From: Georhizobium profundi
Lineage (GTDB): Bacteria > Pseudomonadota > Alphaproteobacteria > Rhizobiales > Rhizobiaceae
Length of the DNA: 64,000 nt
NCBI RefSeq assembly: GCF_003952725.1
Contig: NZ_CP032509.1
Location: 892,001 to 956,000, forward strand
Direction: 5' to 3'
The notes under the pieces: generated by a model
Told to the model about the DNA's origin: nothing
Databases searched by the model: none
What the model saw: the letters and a program-made list of their open reading frames with translations, nothing else
Program-made: the position numbers and the translations under genes
Shown here: in pieces, positions 1 through 8,878 of the stretch
Position numbering within the stretch: the first letter of the stretch is position 1
How the letters are laid out: every line of letters begins with the position of its first letter

Positions 1-19
1 TTGCCTTGCGGAGTGCGGC

Positions 20-982
20 ATGAAAATTGCGATCCTCGACGACTACCAGAATGTCGCGCTGTCGCTTGCCGACTGGGCGTCGCTCGGCACCGATGCTTCG
101 ATCACTGTCTTCGATCGCAATCTGTCGAGCGAAGACGAGGCTGCGGCAGAATTGGCCCAGTTCGACGTGCTGGTGCTGATGCGCGAGCGGATGGCGATGC
201 CTGCCTCGCTAATCGCGCGGCTGCCAGCACTCAAGCTCATTGTCGTCACCGGTGGCCGCACGCGCACGATCGACATGGACGCGGCGACGACACGCGGCAT
301 CACGATCTGCCACACGCATCCGGGTGAATCGCCGATGGCGACGCCGGAACTCGCCTTCGGGCTCATCCTTTCCGTTGCGCGCTCGATACCGCAGGAACAT
401 GCGCGTGTTCGTGATGGTGGGTGGCAGGAGACGATCGGCATGTCGATCGGCGACAAGACGCTCGGTCTCGTCGGGCTCGGCAAGCTCGGCAGCCGCATGG
501 TTCCGATCGCGAAGGCCTTTGGCATGAAGGTGATTGCCTGGAGCCAGAACCTGACCGACGAACATGCGGAGAGCCTGGGCGCTCGCCGCGTGGACAAGGA
601 GACGCTTTTTCGCGAGGCCGATATCGTCTCGCTGCATCTCATTCTTTCGGAACGCTCGAAGGGCATCGTCGGCGCCGCCGACCTTGCGCTGATGAAGCCG
701 GGCGCCGCGCTGATCAACACCTCGCGCGGCGGGCTTGTGGATGACGCAGCATTGATCGAGGCGCTGACGGAAGGCCGCATCCGCGCCGGCCTCGATGTCT
801 ACAGCGAGGAGCCGCTGCCGGAAGATCATCCGTTGCGCGATGTGCCGAACGCGGTGACGACGCCCCATCTCGGCTACGTGACGGAGGGCGCCTACGCTGC
901 CTTCTATCGCGACGCCGTCGAAGATATCGCCGCATGGCGTGCGGGTGCTCCCGTGCGCGTGCTTGCGGCGCCGAAAGCCTGA
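20..982 (+). CDS. D-2-hydroxyacid dehydrogenase family protein
   Basis: A 320-residue NAD-dependent D-isomer 2-hydroxyacid dehydrogenase, of the family that reduces 2-oxoacids to D-2-hydroxyacids in the cytoplasm. Seen: the Rossmann motif GLVGLGKLGSR at about residues 148-158, the substrate-loop stretch NTSRGGLVDD near 233-242, and a final PHLGY containing the family's catalytic histidine. The ATG start is preceded by GGAG at a good distance. The stop lies 12 bp before the RraA-family gene, so the two are probably co-transcribed. Family membership is firm. The substrate is unknown; pairing with an RraA/HMG-aldolase-like protein suggests branched or aromatic oxoacid catabolism, which is inference. 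Confidence 0.9.
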   Translation: MKIAILDDYQNVALSLADWASLGTDASITVFDRNLSSEDEAAAELAQFDVLVLMRERMAMPASLIARLPALKLIVVTGGRTRTIDMDAATTRGITICHTHPGESPMATPELAFGLILSVARSIPQEHARVRDGGWQETIGMSIGDKTLGLVGLGKLGSRMVPIAKAFGMKVIAWSQNLTDEHAESLGARRVDKETLFREADIVSLHLILSERSKGIVGAADLALMKPGAALINTSRGGLVDDAALIEALTEGRIRAGLDVYSEEPLPEDHPLRDVPNAVTTPHLGYVTEGAYAAFYRDAVEDIAAWRAGAPVRVLAAPKA

Positions 983-994
983 GGAGATTTTAAT

Positions 995-1477
995 ATGCGC
1001 GACATCAAGACGGCCGACCTGGTCGACGATTACGAAGACAAGGTCCGGTTCTGCGATGCGACATGGCAGCGGTTCGGTCGGCGCGCTTCAGCCTACGGTC
1101 CGATTTCGACGCTGAAGGTGTTCGAGGACAACGCGCTGGTGAAGCAGACTCTGTCAGAGCCGGGCGAGGGTCGGATTCTCGTTGTCGATGGCGGCGGTTC
1201 GACGCGCACGGCGCTTGTCGGTGACGTGCTCGCCGAAATCGGTCGCGCCAGCGGCTGGGCGGGCATCATCGTCAATGGCGCCATCCGTGACGGCGAGGCG
1301 TTGGACGGCATGGATTTTCTCGTGTTCTCGCGGGGCCGGTCGCCGATCAAGAGCACCAAGACCGCTGCCGGACATCGCGATCTGCGCGTAACGTTCGGCC
1401 AAGCCGATTTCATCCCAGGCCAGTGGGTCTACATGGATGCGGACGGCGTGCTGATTTCGGAACACGCGCTCTTCTAG
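995..1477 (+). CDS. RraA family protein (oxoacid aldolase/decarboxylase-like)
   Basis: A 160-residue RraA-fold protein. Members act either as a protein inhibitor of RNase E (RraA) or as class II 4-hydroxy-4-methyl-2-oxoglutarate aldolase/oxaloacetate decarboxylase. Seen: the signature LVVDGGGSTRTALVGD near residues 68-83 and GIIVNGAIRD near 94-103, whose Arg and Asp are ligand- and metal-binding in the aldolases. A strong GGAG precedes the ATG. It sits 12 bp after the hydroxyacid dehydrogenase in the same direction, which favours a catabolic role over RNase regulation, though sequence alone does not settle it. A convergent gene begins 19 bp downstream; I saw no clear terminator between them. 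Confidence 0.85.
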   Translation: MRDIKTADLVDDYEDKVRFCDATWQRFGRRASAYGPISTLKVFEDNALVKQTLSEPGEGRILVVDGGGSTRTALVGDVLAEIGRASGWAGIIVNGAIRDGEALDGMDFLVFSRGRSPIKSTKTAAGHRDLRVTFGQADFIPGQWVYMDADGVLISEHALF

Positions 1478-1496
1478 GCGCTGGTGGCTCTCTATC

Positions 1497-2168
1497 TCAC
1501 CGCGTGGAAACCGTGACCAGCGCCACCGGAATGAGAACCGCGAGAGCGATCAAGCCGCCGACCAGCACGGTGCCCAGAGACAGAGCAAATCCGCGCAGCC
1601 GCCGCATCGGTCCGTGCACGACAAACCATTCAGTCAGTGCGCCGAGATACCAGATCAGCCCTGAGAGGAAGAGCGTCCATGCGGTGATGCTGGACCACGC
1701 GTGGTCCAGCTGACCGATCATCAGTGCCATATCGAGGCTGAGTGTGAACGGAGCCGCCAGATAGCATTGGCTATAAAAGGCCGGCCGCAACGTCGATCTG
1801 GTCAGCTTCTGGTTCTTCTGGTGGACGCGCTGGATACCGACCAGCAAGGGCAGCAGGCTGAAGATGACCGCCCTGAACAAGAGCAGATTGCGGTCGTCGG
1901 ACAGAACACCGCTCAGTTCCGGCTGTGCGACGCCGATATTCATCTGGAACAGATGGGCGATCACAAGCGTCAGGAACAGGAAGAGCGGAGGAGACACCGT
2001 GTCGACGAACTGCTCTTCGGGCGGATCGGTCAGTTCCCGCTCCGCATAGATCATCATGCGGACAGGGTGCCTGACGCAGCGCCAGAATGTCAGCGGATAG
2101 AAGATGAGCCAGGATACGATCTCGTAGAGGAGTGCCTCTGCGGATCTTAGAAGGTTCATGAGATCCAT
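1497..2168 (-). CDS. conserved integral membrane protein, function unknown
   Basis: A protein of about 223 residues with several hydrophobic segments (roughly residues 10-25, 65-85, 105-120, 150-165, 170-185 and 200-220) and a conserved-looking N-terminal stretch WLIFYPLTFWRCVRHP. The open frame extends upstream but turns arginine-rich and non-protein-like where it overlaps the previous gene. I therefore place the start at the ATG at 2168, with GGGGA 4 nt upstream; ATGs at 2222 and 2282 are alternatives. It follows the FhuF-like reductase and TonB receptor on the same strand, so a link to siderophore-iron handling is suggested by position only. I do not recognise a functional family. Confidence 0.7.
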   Translation of the reverse strand: MDLMNLLRSAEALLYEIVSWLIFYPLTFWRCVRHPVRMMIYAERELTDPPEEQFVDTVSPPLFLFLTLVIAHLFQMNIGVAQPELSGVLSDDRNLLLFRAVIFSLLPLLVGIQRVHQKNQKLTRSTLRPAFYSQCYLAAPFTLSLDMALMIGQLDHAWSSITAWTLFLSGLIWYLGALTEWFVVHGPMRRLRGFALSLGTVLVGGLIALAVLIPVALVTVSTR

Positions 2169-2239
2169 GGCGTCCCCGAGACCCTGCGGTTCATCGCATT
2201 CTGCGACGATCTGCCGAGCCATGGCAATCCATGGCGCGG

Positions 2240-3013
2240 CTATGCGTCGTCGGAGATGTTCCTGCCCGACAGCTTCGGACATGAGGCGCAGAGCGCTCCG
2301 GGTTCCGTCCGGTAGTGCAGGCAACAGGCCTTGCGCACGAGCTGCGGTCGAAATCTGCCATCTTCGGAGGTTTTGAGCGCGATATCGCTTGCGCCTTCCA
2401 GGCCCATCGCGTCCAGCCACCGCCTTTTGGCCGATAGCAGCGAAACGGCGTCCTCGTCGCTCGCAAACGATGGGTGGGCAAGCATCACGCCGAGCAGACG
2501 GTCCGCGAGCAGCCGTTCGGCGTAGATCCGCTTGATCTTGATGATGCCGCTCAGGCGCCAGAAGAGCGTGTCGGTCAACCCGCTCAAGGCCTGCGCGGTC
2601 GCGGTCAGAGGATCGTCCGTGGTGCCGATCGCCGTATCGCAAAACCGGTAGCCGGCGACGAGCGTGCCGTCGACACGCTGCTGCATGCGGTCGACCGCCA
2701 AGGCGCGATCGAGATCATGAACGGCGAGGATCGCGAGCACGCATGGCTGCCAGATCAGCATAGACCAGGCGCGGGCAGCCCAATAGGCAGGACCGGCCGC
2801 CTGATGCGCCTCGGCGGTGACGCGAACGAGAGCAGCGATCACACCGGCGTCGGCGTCGCTGCCATCGAGATAGCCAACCGACCAAGGCTCCATCCTGCCG
2901 TCAAGCAGGGGGGTCTGACGCCGGGCAAGCTCGAACAACGCGTCCATGCTTGCTGCGCCCTCCGGCGAAGCGTCCATTTGCAAGGTGCGAGGATGTCGGA
3001 GCATGGCGTTCAC
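2240..3013 (-). CDS. FhuF-like siderophore ferric-iron reductase
   Basis: A 257-residue protein with the C-terminal cysteine pattern of FhuF-type ferric reductases: CCLHYRTEPGALCASC, i.e. C-C-x10-C-x2-C, the four ligands of the unusual [2Fe-2S] cluster. These proteins release iron from imported ferric siderophores in the cytoplasm by reducing it. The N-terminal part is diverged, as is common. The chosen start is a GTG at 3013 (an ATG at 3004 is also possible), 19 bp after the stop of the TonB-dependent receptor, which indicates an uptake-plus-reduction operon. The cysteine spacing together with the neighbour makes the call solid; the siderophore is unknown. Confidence 0.85.
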   Translation of the reverse strand: MNAMLRHPRTLQMDASPEGAASMDALFELARRQTPLLDGRMEPWSVGYLDGSDADAGVIAALVRVTAEAHQAAGPAYWAARAWSMLIWQPCVLAILAVHDLDRALAVDRMQQRVDGTLVAGYRFCDTAIGTTDDPLTATAQALSGLTDTLFWRLSGIIKIKRIYAERLLADRLLGVMLAHPSFASDEDAVSLLSAKRRWLDAMGLEGASDIALKTSEDGRFRPQLVRKACCLHYRTEPGALCASCPKLSGRNISDDA

Positions 3014-3032
3014 GGCGTCGGACCTTTTCTCG

Positions 3033-5135
3033 TCAGAACCGCGTTGCGAGTTTGAAATTCACCGTGCGGCCCTGGCCATAGAAGCAGTCGCCGCGGGCAA
3101 GGCAGGTCGTCAGATAATCCTCGTCGGTGATGTTCTGCACGTTGAGCTGTGCCGACCAGCGTTCGGTCTCATAACCGACGAGCGCGTCGGCGAGCACGAA
3201 GGACGGTGTTTTCAGATTGTCGGCGCCGTCGAGGCTCGACCCGACATAGCGCAGTCCGCCGCCAAAGAACCAGCCCTCGAGCTGGTTGCCCTGGGGCCGA
3301 TAGGTGACCCATGCGGATGCCTGATGCGTCGGCACGGAGGCGAGCTCGAAGCCGGTTACCTTGTCTTCCGTGTCGAGATAGCTGTAGCCCGCGAGAAGTT
3401 CGATATCGCGGTAGCGGGTCTGCGCCTCCAGCTCGAAACCGCGGATCGTCGTTTCGCCGTTCTGAACGAATTCCGGCCCCGTCGGACTGCCGACGGGATT
3501 GGGCAGCCGGCGGTCGGTCTGGTCGATCTCGAAGACCGATGCGGTGAAGAGATGAGGCGTGCCGACCGGCTGATACTTAATGCCGGCTTCGATCTGGCGG
3601 CCGGTGACCGGATCATAGGTGAAGCCGCGCGAGTCCGCCGGCTGTGGCTCGAAGGCGGTCGCATAGCTGACATAGGGCGCGATGCCGTTGTCGAAGCGAT
3701 AGAGCACACCGGCATTGCCTGAGAAGGCACGCGTCTCGACATCGGCGGCATCATTGTACCAATCGTGGCGCAGGCCGAGCGTCACGAACAGCCTGTCGTC
3801 AAAGGACAGATTGTCGAAGGCATAGATGCCCGTTTGATCGGTCTGCTGTTCCGGTCCGCGTGTCCGCGTGAAGCTTGGGATCGGCGTACCATAGATCGGG
3901 TTGATCATGTCGATCGGGCTGAAGGCCTGCGAATAGCCATCGGAGCGCGTGGTGGAATTCTGATAGTCGAGCCCGAAGGAGATGGCGTGGTTGATGGCGC
4001 CGGTATCGAAATCGGCATTGAGCCTGGCGTCGGAGACGAAGCTCTGCGCCTCGTTGCGGGCCGAATAGAGAAGCCGCGGCACCGTGTCTCCAGTCACGTT
4101 CCAGGGAAACGGGTAGACCTGATCATACTTGGCATTGCTGTCGGTATAGCGCGCCGCGACATCCATGCTGAAGGTCTCGTTGAAACGGTGCTCGAAGAGA
4201 CCCGTGATGGAGGCGCGCTCGGCAGCATACCGGTCAAAATCGGGCTCGCCGAGGAAGGTGCCCTTGTCGACGAAATTGCCGTTGTCGGTCGGCAGGAGTG
4301 ACCCTTCGATCGGCACGAAGCGCGATGTGAGACCGCCGTCATCGTTCTGGTAGAGGCCGATCACTGTTAGCTTGGTGTCGTCGGTCGGCTGCCAGGTGAT
4401 CGAAGGATTGATGAAAAGCCCGTCATCATCGACGAAATCCACCTGTGTGCCGCTCTTTTGACCTGCACCGACAAAGCGGTAGAGGAGGTTTCCATCCGCC
4501 GTGACCGGGCCGGTGAGGTCGACGCCGATGCGTGCGCGGTCGTGCGTCCCGACTTCGACGAAGACTTCGCGCGCCGGCACTTCCTGCGGCAGCTTGCTCG
4601 TCAGGTTGACGATGCCGCCAAGGGCGCCGCTGCCGTAGAGCGCGCCGACAGGACCTTTGATGACCTCGACGGCGGAGAGCGCGTAGGGATCGATGCGGCT
4701 GTTGTTGTAGAACGAGAAATCGTTGCGCAAGCCATCGAGAAACTGCGGGGCGGAGATGCCACGGATCGTCTTGGAATCGACGCGCGTGTCGGGACCGAAG
4801 GTTTCGGCATAGACACCGGGAACGTAGAGCAGGGCATCGGAGACATCGTCGACGCCCTGGTCGGAGAGACGCTGTTCACTGACGACGGAGACGGAGCGCG
4901 GTGTCTCGGCGATCGGTCGGTCGCTCTTGCCGACGCTGACCTGACGGATGATCGTTTCACCCTTCGGCCCGCCCGTGGCCTGGTCTGCGGAGACCGCTTC
5001 GTCTTCCACGGTCAACGTTTCCAACACCGTGGCTTCCTGCGCGAAAGCGCCAGCCGATACGGACATCAAGGCTGATGCGAGAAGCGCGCGCTTCAGGTGA
5101 ACAATCGACGACAAACGTACCACGGTAACCCCCAC
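3033..5135 (-). CDS. TonB-dependent siderophore receptor
   Basis: An outer-membrane gated barrel of about 700 residues, the usual size for the family. Seen: a signal peptide ending near SAGAFAQE, a plug domain with the characteristic ETPRSVSVVSEQRL, the LLYVPGVYAETFG segment and VIKGPVGALYGSGALGG, then a long beta-barrel ending in an aromatic residue (KLATRF). The architecture matches hydroxamate-type receptors (FhuA/FoxA relatives), but the ligand cannot be read. The open frame begins at GTG 5135; GTG 5123, with GGGGG 5 nt upstream, is a better start and keeps the signal peptide. It is first in an operon with the FhuF-like reductase and lies behind a candidate iron-responsive operator. Confidence 0.93.
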   Translation of the reverse strand: MGVTVVRLSSIVHLKRALLASALMSVSAGAFAQEATVLETLTVEDEAVSADQATGGPKGETIIRQVSVGKSDRPIAETPRSVSVVSEQRLSDQGVDDVSDALLYVPGVYAETFGPDTRVDSKTIRGISAPQFLDGLRNDFSFYNNSRIDPYALSAVEVIKGPVGALYGSGALGGIVNLTSKLPQEVPAREVFVEVGTHDRARIGVDLTGPVTADGNLLYRFVGAGQKSGTQVDFVDDDGLFINPSITWQPTDDTKLTVIGLYQNDDGGLTSRFVPIEGSLLPTDNGNFVDKGTFLGEPDFDRYAAERASITGLFEHRFNETFSMDVAARYTDSNAKYDQVYPFPWNVTGDTVPRLLYSARNEAQSFVSDARLNADFDTGAINHAISFGLDYQNSTTRSDGYSQAFSPIDMINPIYGTPIPSFTRTRGPEQQTDQTGIYAFDNLSFDDRLFVTLGLRHDWYNDAADVETRAFSGNAGVLYRFDNGIAPYVSYATAFEPQPADSRGFTYDPVTGRQIEAGIKYQPVGTPHLFTASVFEIDQTDRRLPNPVGSPTGPEFVQNGETTIRGFELEAQTRYRDIELLAGYSYLDTEDKVTGFELASVPTHQASAWVTYRPQGNQLEGWFFGGGLRYVGSSLDGADNLKTPSFVLADALVGYETERWSAQLNVQNITDEDYLTTCLARGDCFYGQGRTVNFKLATRF

Positions 5136-5167
5136 TCAACTGGTCAGGACTCCGCACTACGTAAATA

Positions 5168-5182
5168 TGAGTATGTTTGTCA
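5168..5182 (-). promoter_or_regulatory. candidate RirA-type iron-responsive operator
   Basis: TGA-N9-TCA palindrome (TGAGTATGTTTGTCA on the plus strand), 33 bp upstream of the receptor open frame and 45 bp from the preferred GTG. This is the IRO form described for RirA in rhizobia. The position fits repression of the receptor/reductase operon under iron sufficiency. The motif is short, so chance occurrence is possible; the downstream iron genes raise the odds. Confidence 0.55.
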
Positions 5183-5226
5183 ACAATCGAATCGCGCGGC
5201 AGATGATTTGCTGCACGATGCCCGTT

Positions 5227-6429
5227 TCAAGCAGTGGCGATGGCCGTTCCCGCCGCCCAGCCGGACGACCACGCCCACTGAAAATTATAGCCGCCAAGCC
5301 AACCCGTGACGTCGACGACTTCCCCGATGAAATAGAGGCCATCAACGGCCTTGGCCTCCATGGTCTTCGAGTTCAGGACGGCTGTGTCGACCCCGCCCAG
5401 AGTGACTTCCGCGGTTCGGTATCCCTCCGAGCCGATTGGGTAGACTTCCCAGTGCTTCAGCTTGTCGGCGACAGCGCCGAGCACCTTGTCGCTCATATCT
5501 GCAAGCGGTCCGTCCGATCCGGCGAAACGCGATGCGTAGGCCGCAAGGCGCTTCGGAAGAATCTCACCGAGCGCCGTGGCCAGCGATCTCTTTCCATTGG
5601 CCTTCTTTGCCGCTCGGAGAGATTCGAAGATATCTTCCGACGGGAGAAGCGAGATCTCGATCGGTTGGGTCTCGCGCCAGTACGATGAAATCTGGAGAAC
5701 CGCCGGACCGGACAGGCCGCGGTGGGTGAAGAGCATCGCCTCGTCGAAATGCGCCTTTCCGCAGGAAATGCGCGCATCCACGGCAAGCCCGGCCATCTCG
5801 CGGAAATCGACCAGCACGTCCTCGCCGAATGTCAGTGGAACGAGAGCCGGCCGCGTCTCCACGATCGGCAATCCGAACTGCTCGGCGATCTGATAGCCCC
5901 GGCCGGTCGCGCCCATTTTCGGAATCGACTTGCCGCCGCAGGCGACGACGAAATTGCGACAGTGCACCGTGCTCGTGTCCGAGCCGGCAAGCCGCACTTC
6001 GAACCCCGTCGCGCGCCGCTCGACGCTGTCGATCGATGTTGTGAGGCGCAGTTCGCAGCCAACGGCGTCCATTTCCGCCAGCAGCATCGCGATGATGTCT
6101 TTCGCCGAATTGTCACAGAAGAGCTGCCCGAGTGTCTTCTCGTGGTAGGCGATGCCATGGCGTTCGACGAGCGCGATGAAATCATGCTGGGTGTAACGGC
6201 TGAGCGCGGACTTCGCGAAATGCTTGTTCTGCGAGATGAAGTTCGCGGCGCTTGCATGAAGGTTGGTGAAGTTGCAGCGCCCACCGCCCGAGATGCGGAT
6301 CTTTTCGCCCGGGGCTTTCGCATGGTCGACGACAAGAACGCGGCCACCTTTGGAAGCGGCTTGGATCGCGCACATCATGCCGGCAGCGCCGGCGCCGAGG
6401 ATCACGGTATCGAATTGTTCAGCGGGCAT
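5227..6429 (-). CDS. NAD(P)/FAD-dependent oxidoreductase, HI0933/BaiN family
   Basis: A 400-residue flavoprotein with an N-terminal dinucleotide motif ILGAGAAGMMCA (residues 10-21), the family hallmark GEKIRISGGGRCNFTN (about 42-57), and a C-terminal segment with GLYFIGEVVDVTGWLGGYN followed by QWAWSSG. This is the HI0933-like family, which includes BaiN (bile-acid flavoprotein) and many members without an assigned reaction. It is monocistronic here: the receptor operon promoter lies downstream and the polyol kinase ends 137 bp upstream. Family assignment is strong; the physiological substrate is unknown. Confidence 0.9.
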   Translation of the reverse strand: MPAEQFDTVILGAGAAGMMCAIQAASKGGRVLVVDHAKAPGEKIRISGGGRCNFTNLHASAANFISQNKHFAKSALSRYTQHDFIALVERHGIAYHEKTLGQLFCDNSAKDIIAMLLAEMDAVGCELRLTTSIDSVERRATGFEVRLAGSDTSTVHCRNFVVACGGKSIPKMGATGRGYQIAEQFGLPIVETRPALVPLTFGEDVLVDFREMAGLAVDARISCGKAHFDEAMLFTHRGLSGPAVLQISSYWRETQPIEISLLPSEDIFESLRAAKKANGKRSLATALGEILPKRLAAYASRFAGSDGPLADMSDKVLGAVADKLKHWEVYPIGSEGYRTAEVTLGGVDTAVLNSKTMEAKAVDGLYFIGEVVDVTGWLGGYNFQWAWSSGWAAGTAIATA

Positions 6430-6565
6430 TGATGCGCCTTTGCGCGAAATTGGTGTCCGAGGGCAGATCGAGCTTTTCCTCGTGTTCGGTGCCCGTTAGC
6501 AGCGTCCGGCAAAAGACGCCATGCTGCCTCTCCCGTTCTGCGACGATCGGCGCGGGGAGCAGGCC

Positions 6566-8161
6566 CTATGTCGACAGGCGCTCGATCTCTGCCCGTTGCG
6601 CCTGCATCAGCTTGAAAATCGCGTAGTCGCGGTCGAAGCGGCTTGTCATGGCGGGATCGGGGTGGCGGACGGTACCGGGTTTGACCATGGCGCTACAGCA
6701 GGCGGCAAGCGTATCGTGCCACCCCGCGGCGGAGGCGGCGGTCATGGCGGTGCCGAGCAGCATCGCGTCTTCTGCGGCAGGCGTCACGGTGTTGCAGCCG
6801 GTCGCGTCCGCATAAAGCGCCATCAGCACCGGGTTGCGCGTGTGCCCGCCGACCACGTGCATCGTGTCAATCGAAAGCCCGTTTTCGTTCATCGCCTCGA
6901 CGATCTGGCGAATGCCGAGCGCTATGGAGACGGCGGTGCGCCAATAGAGCCGACAAAGGCTGTCGAACGATGTGTCGATCGACAGGCCGCTGACGACGCC
7001 GAGCGCGTGCGGGTCGCCGAGCGGCGAGCGGTTGCCGTGGAAATCTGGCAGAAGGTGGATGCGTCCGCCGAGATCTGATCCTTCAGTGACGAGCAGCTCG
7101 GCGATGCGGGCACAAATGCGCTGGTGGGCGGCCTTGTCGGGCTTGAGACCGCTCCCATGCGTTTCGATGATGTGATCGAGCAGGCCGCCACTCACTGACT
7201 GGCCGCCCTCGGAGAGCCAGAAATCGGGAAGGGCAGCGCCGAGATACGGGCCCCAGATGCCGTGGATGGGACGTGGGCTTTGCGTGAGGGCGGTGACGCA
7301 GCTCGAGGTTCCGGCAATCAGCGCGACGCGGCGCGTCATCTCGGAAGCGTCGCCGGAATAGCCGCCTAATGCGCTCAGCGCACCGGCATGGGCATCGATC
7401 AGGCCGACACCGACCTGGCAATCGACCGTCAGTCCAAGATCTTGCGCGGCTTCGGCGGTGAGCGGGCCGAGATTGGCGCCGACAGGGGCAGCCTGCGCCG
7501 GCAGGCCACCCCTCGTTGTCATGTCCTCGATGCCGATCGCCGCGAGATAATCATGCGCCCATGGCGATGGGTCGTGAGCGAGAAACGTCCACTTGCAGGT
7601 TAGCGTGCATTGGGAGCGCGCGGTGGAGCCCGAGGCCTTCCATGTGAGGAAATCCACCAGGTCCAAAAAAAGCGCGCTTGCACGCCAGCTTTCCGGCAGG
7701 TTGCGCTTGATCCAGGCGAGTTTCGGGGTCGCCATCTCGGGCGAAATGGTGCCACCCGCATAGTCCACCACGCGGTGGCCTGTCGCTGTCGCTTCATCGG
7801 CTTCGGCGATCGCGCGGTGATCGAGCCAGGCGATCGTGTCCCAGCGCGTGTCCCCTGTGGTCGAGACGGTGACCGGCTCGCCGTTCCTGCCGCGCAGCAC
7901 GATGGAACAGGTCGCATCGAAGCCGATGCCGGCAACGTCCTCGGCGGCGATGCCGGCTTCGGTCACGGCATCGCGGACGGCGCGGCAGACGGCATTCCAG
8001 ATGTCTTCGGAATCATGCTCGGCATGGCCGGGCAGCGGACGGTGCATGACGATCGGATGCTCGGTGCGCGCGAGGATGTCGCCATGCGCATCGAAAATGC
8101 CGGCGCGGGCACTCCCGGTCCCGACATCGACCGCAGCGACGAATGCGCGCTTCACCAACAC
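6566..8161 (-). CDS. FGGY-family pentulose kinase (ribulokinase/xylulokinase type)
   Basis: A 531-residue sugar kinase. Seen: the N-terminal phosphate motif DVGTGSARAGIFD (residues 12-24), a central GVGLIDAHAGALSALGG containing the likely catalytic Asp, and the C-terminal adenosine segment MHVVGGHTRNPVLMALYADATG. The length and motifs fit the FGGY pentulose-kinase subgroup. As last gene of the polyol operon it would phosphorylate the ketose (D-ribulose, D-xylulose or similar) made by the polyol dehydrogenases. The start is GTG at 8161, with TTG 8158 and GTG 8155 as alternatives. Which pentulose is preferred cannot be read from sequence. Confidence 0.88.
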   Translation of the reverse strand: MLVKRAFVAAVDVGTGSARAGIFDAHGDILARTEHPIVMHRPLPGHAEHDSEDIWNAVCRAVRDAVTEAGIAAEDVAGIGFDATCSIVLRGRNGEPVTVSTTGDTRWDTIAWLDHRAIAEADEATATGHRVVDYAGGTISPEMATPKLAWIKRNLPESWRASALFLDLVDFLTWKASGSTARSQCTLTCKWTFLAHDPSPWAHDYLAAIGIEDMTTRGGLPAQAAPVGANLGPLTAEAAQDLGLTVDCQVGVGLIDAHAGALSALGGYSGDASEMTRRVALIAGTSSCVTALTQSPRPIHGIWGPYLGAALPDFWLSEGGQSVSGGLLDHIIETHGSGLKPDKAAHQRICARIAELLVTEGSDLGGRIHLLPDFHGNRSPLGDPHALGVVSGLSIDTSFDSLCRLYWRTAVSIALGIRQIVEAMNENGLSIDTMHVVGGHTRNPVLMALYADATGCNTVTPAAEDAMLLGTAMTAASAAGWHDTLAACCSAMVKPGTVRHPDPAMTSRFDRDYAIFKLMQAQRAEIERLST

Positions 8162-8171
8162 AACTTTCCCG

Positions 8172-8867
8172 TCAGGTTCTTGTCCCCAGCAGCGCCGGGA
8201 GTTGGCGCATGTTATCGAATATCAAGTCGGGCTCAAGGGCGGCGACACGGGCGTGAAGGTCGAATTGCGCCGCGTGGGAGCCTCCCGTGAAGGCGAAAAC
8301 TCGCATTCCCGCGCGTTTGGCGGCTTCCACGCCGGGTGCGCTGTCTTCGACAACAAGACAATTTGTGGGGTCGACACCCATTGCAGCCGCAGCGTGCAGG
8401 AAGAGATCGGGCGCAGGCTTGCCGTTTTCGACCATCGTGGCGCTAAAGATGTGAGGCGCGAGCTGATCGAGAAGGCCGGTAACCTCGAGCGAAAGGGCAA
8501 TCCGTTCCGGCTGGCTGGACGAGGCGACGCAGCAGGGCATCGCCAGTTTGCCGATCGTCTCGGCAATCCCCTCGATGGGTCGAAGGTCGCGGCGGAAGCG
8601 CGCGTAGAGCGCGCTTCGCATGGCTTCGAGATGTGCCTCAGTCACGGCGATACCCGGATCCTCGCCGAGCGCGGTGCAGATGCTGGCCATGCTTTTCCCG
8701 AGAAAGCGCTCATAGGCGGCCTGCTCGGGAAGTTCGAAGCCGATGCCTGCGACAAGCTCTATCAGCACGGCAATCGAGATCGGCTCGCTGTCGACGAGGA
8801 CGCCATCGCAGTCGAAGATCACGAGATCCGGCTGGTCGTTCAAACGGGCGCTGATCTCGATCGCCAA
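8172..8867 (-). CDS. HAD-superfamily phosphatase (PGMB/GS1-like)
   Basis: About 231 residues. Seen: motif I VIFDCDGVLVDSEP near residues 14-27 (nucleophile Asp and acid/base Asp), the Ser motif VASSSQPER, a Lys in ENGKPAPDLFLHAA, and motif III/IV VVEDSAPGVEAA. This is a subfamily I HAD phosphatase acting on small phosphosugars. No ATG fits. I choose TTG at 8867, preceded by AGGGAG and lying 11 bp after the mtlK stop; the larger open frame upstream is a shadow of mtlK. It lies between polyol dehydrogenase and kinase genes, so it probably removes phosphate from a polyol or ketose-phosphate intermediate or by-product (inference). Confidence 0.85.
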   Translation of the reverse strand: MAIEISARLNDQPDLVIFDCDGVLVDSEPISIAVLIELVAGIGFELPEQAAYERFLGKSMASICTALGEDPGIAVTEAHLEAMRSALYARFRRDLRPIEGIAETIGKLAMPCCVASSSQPERIALSLEVTGLLDQLAPHIFSATMVENGKPAPDLFLHAAAAMGVDPTNCLVVEDSAPGVEAAKRAGMRVFAFTGGSHAAQFDLHARVAALEPDLIFDNMRQLPALLGTRT

Positions 8868-8878
8868 GGCCTCGCTCC

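Noticed and set aside
1..327. Open frame from base 1
   Set aside because: Overlaps the 2-hydroxyacid dehydrogenase in another frame, with a shadow-type composition.
2283..2642. N-terminal extension of the membrane protein at 1497
   Set aside because: The extra 120 codons overlap the FhuF-like gene and are Arg-rich with no conserved features.
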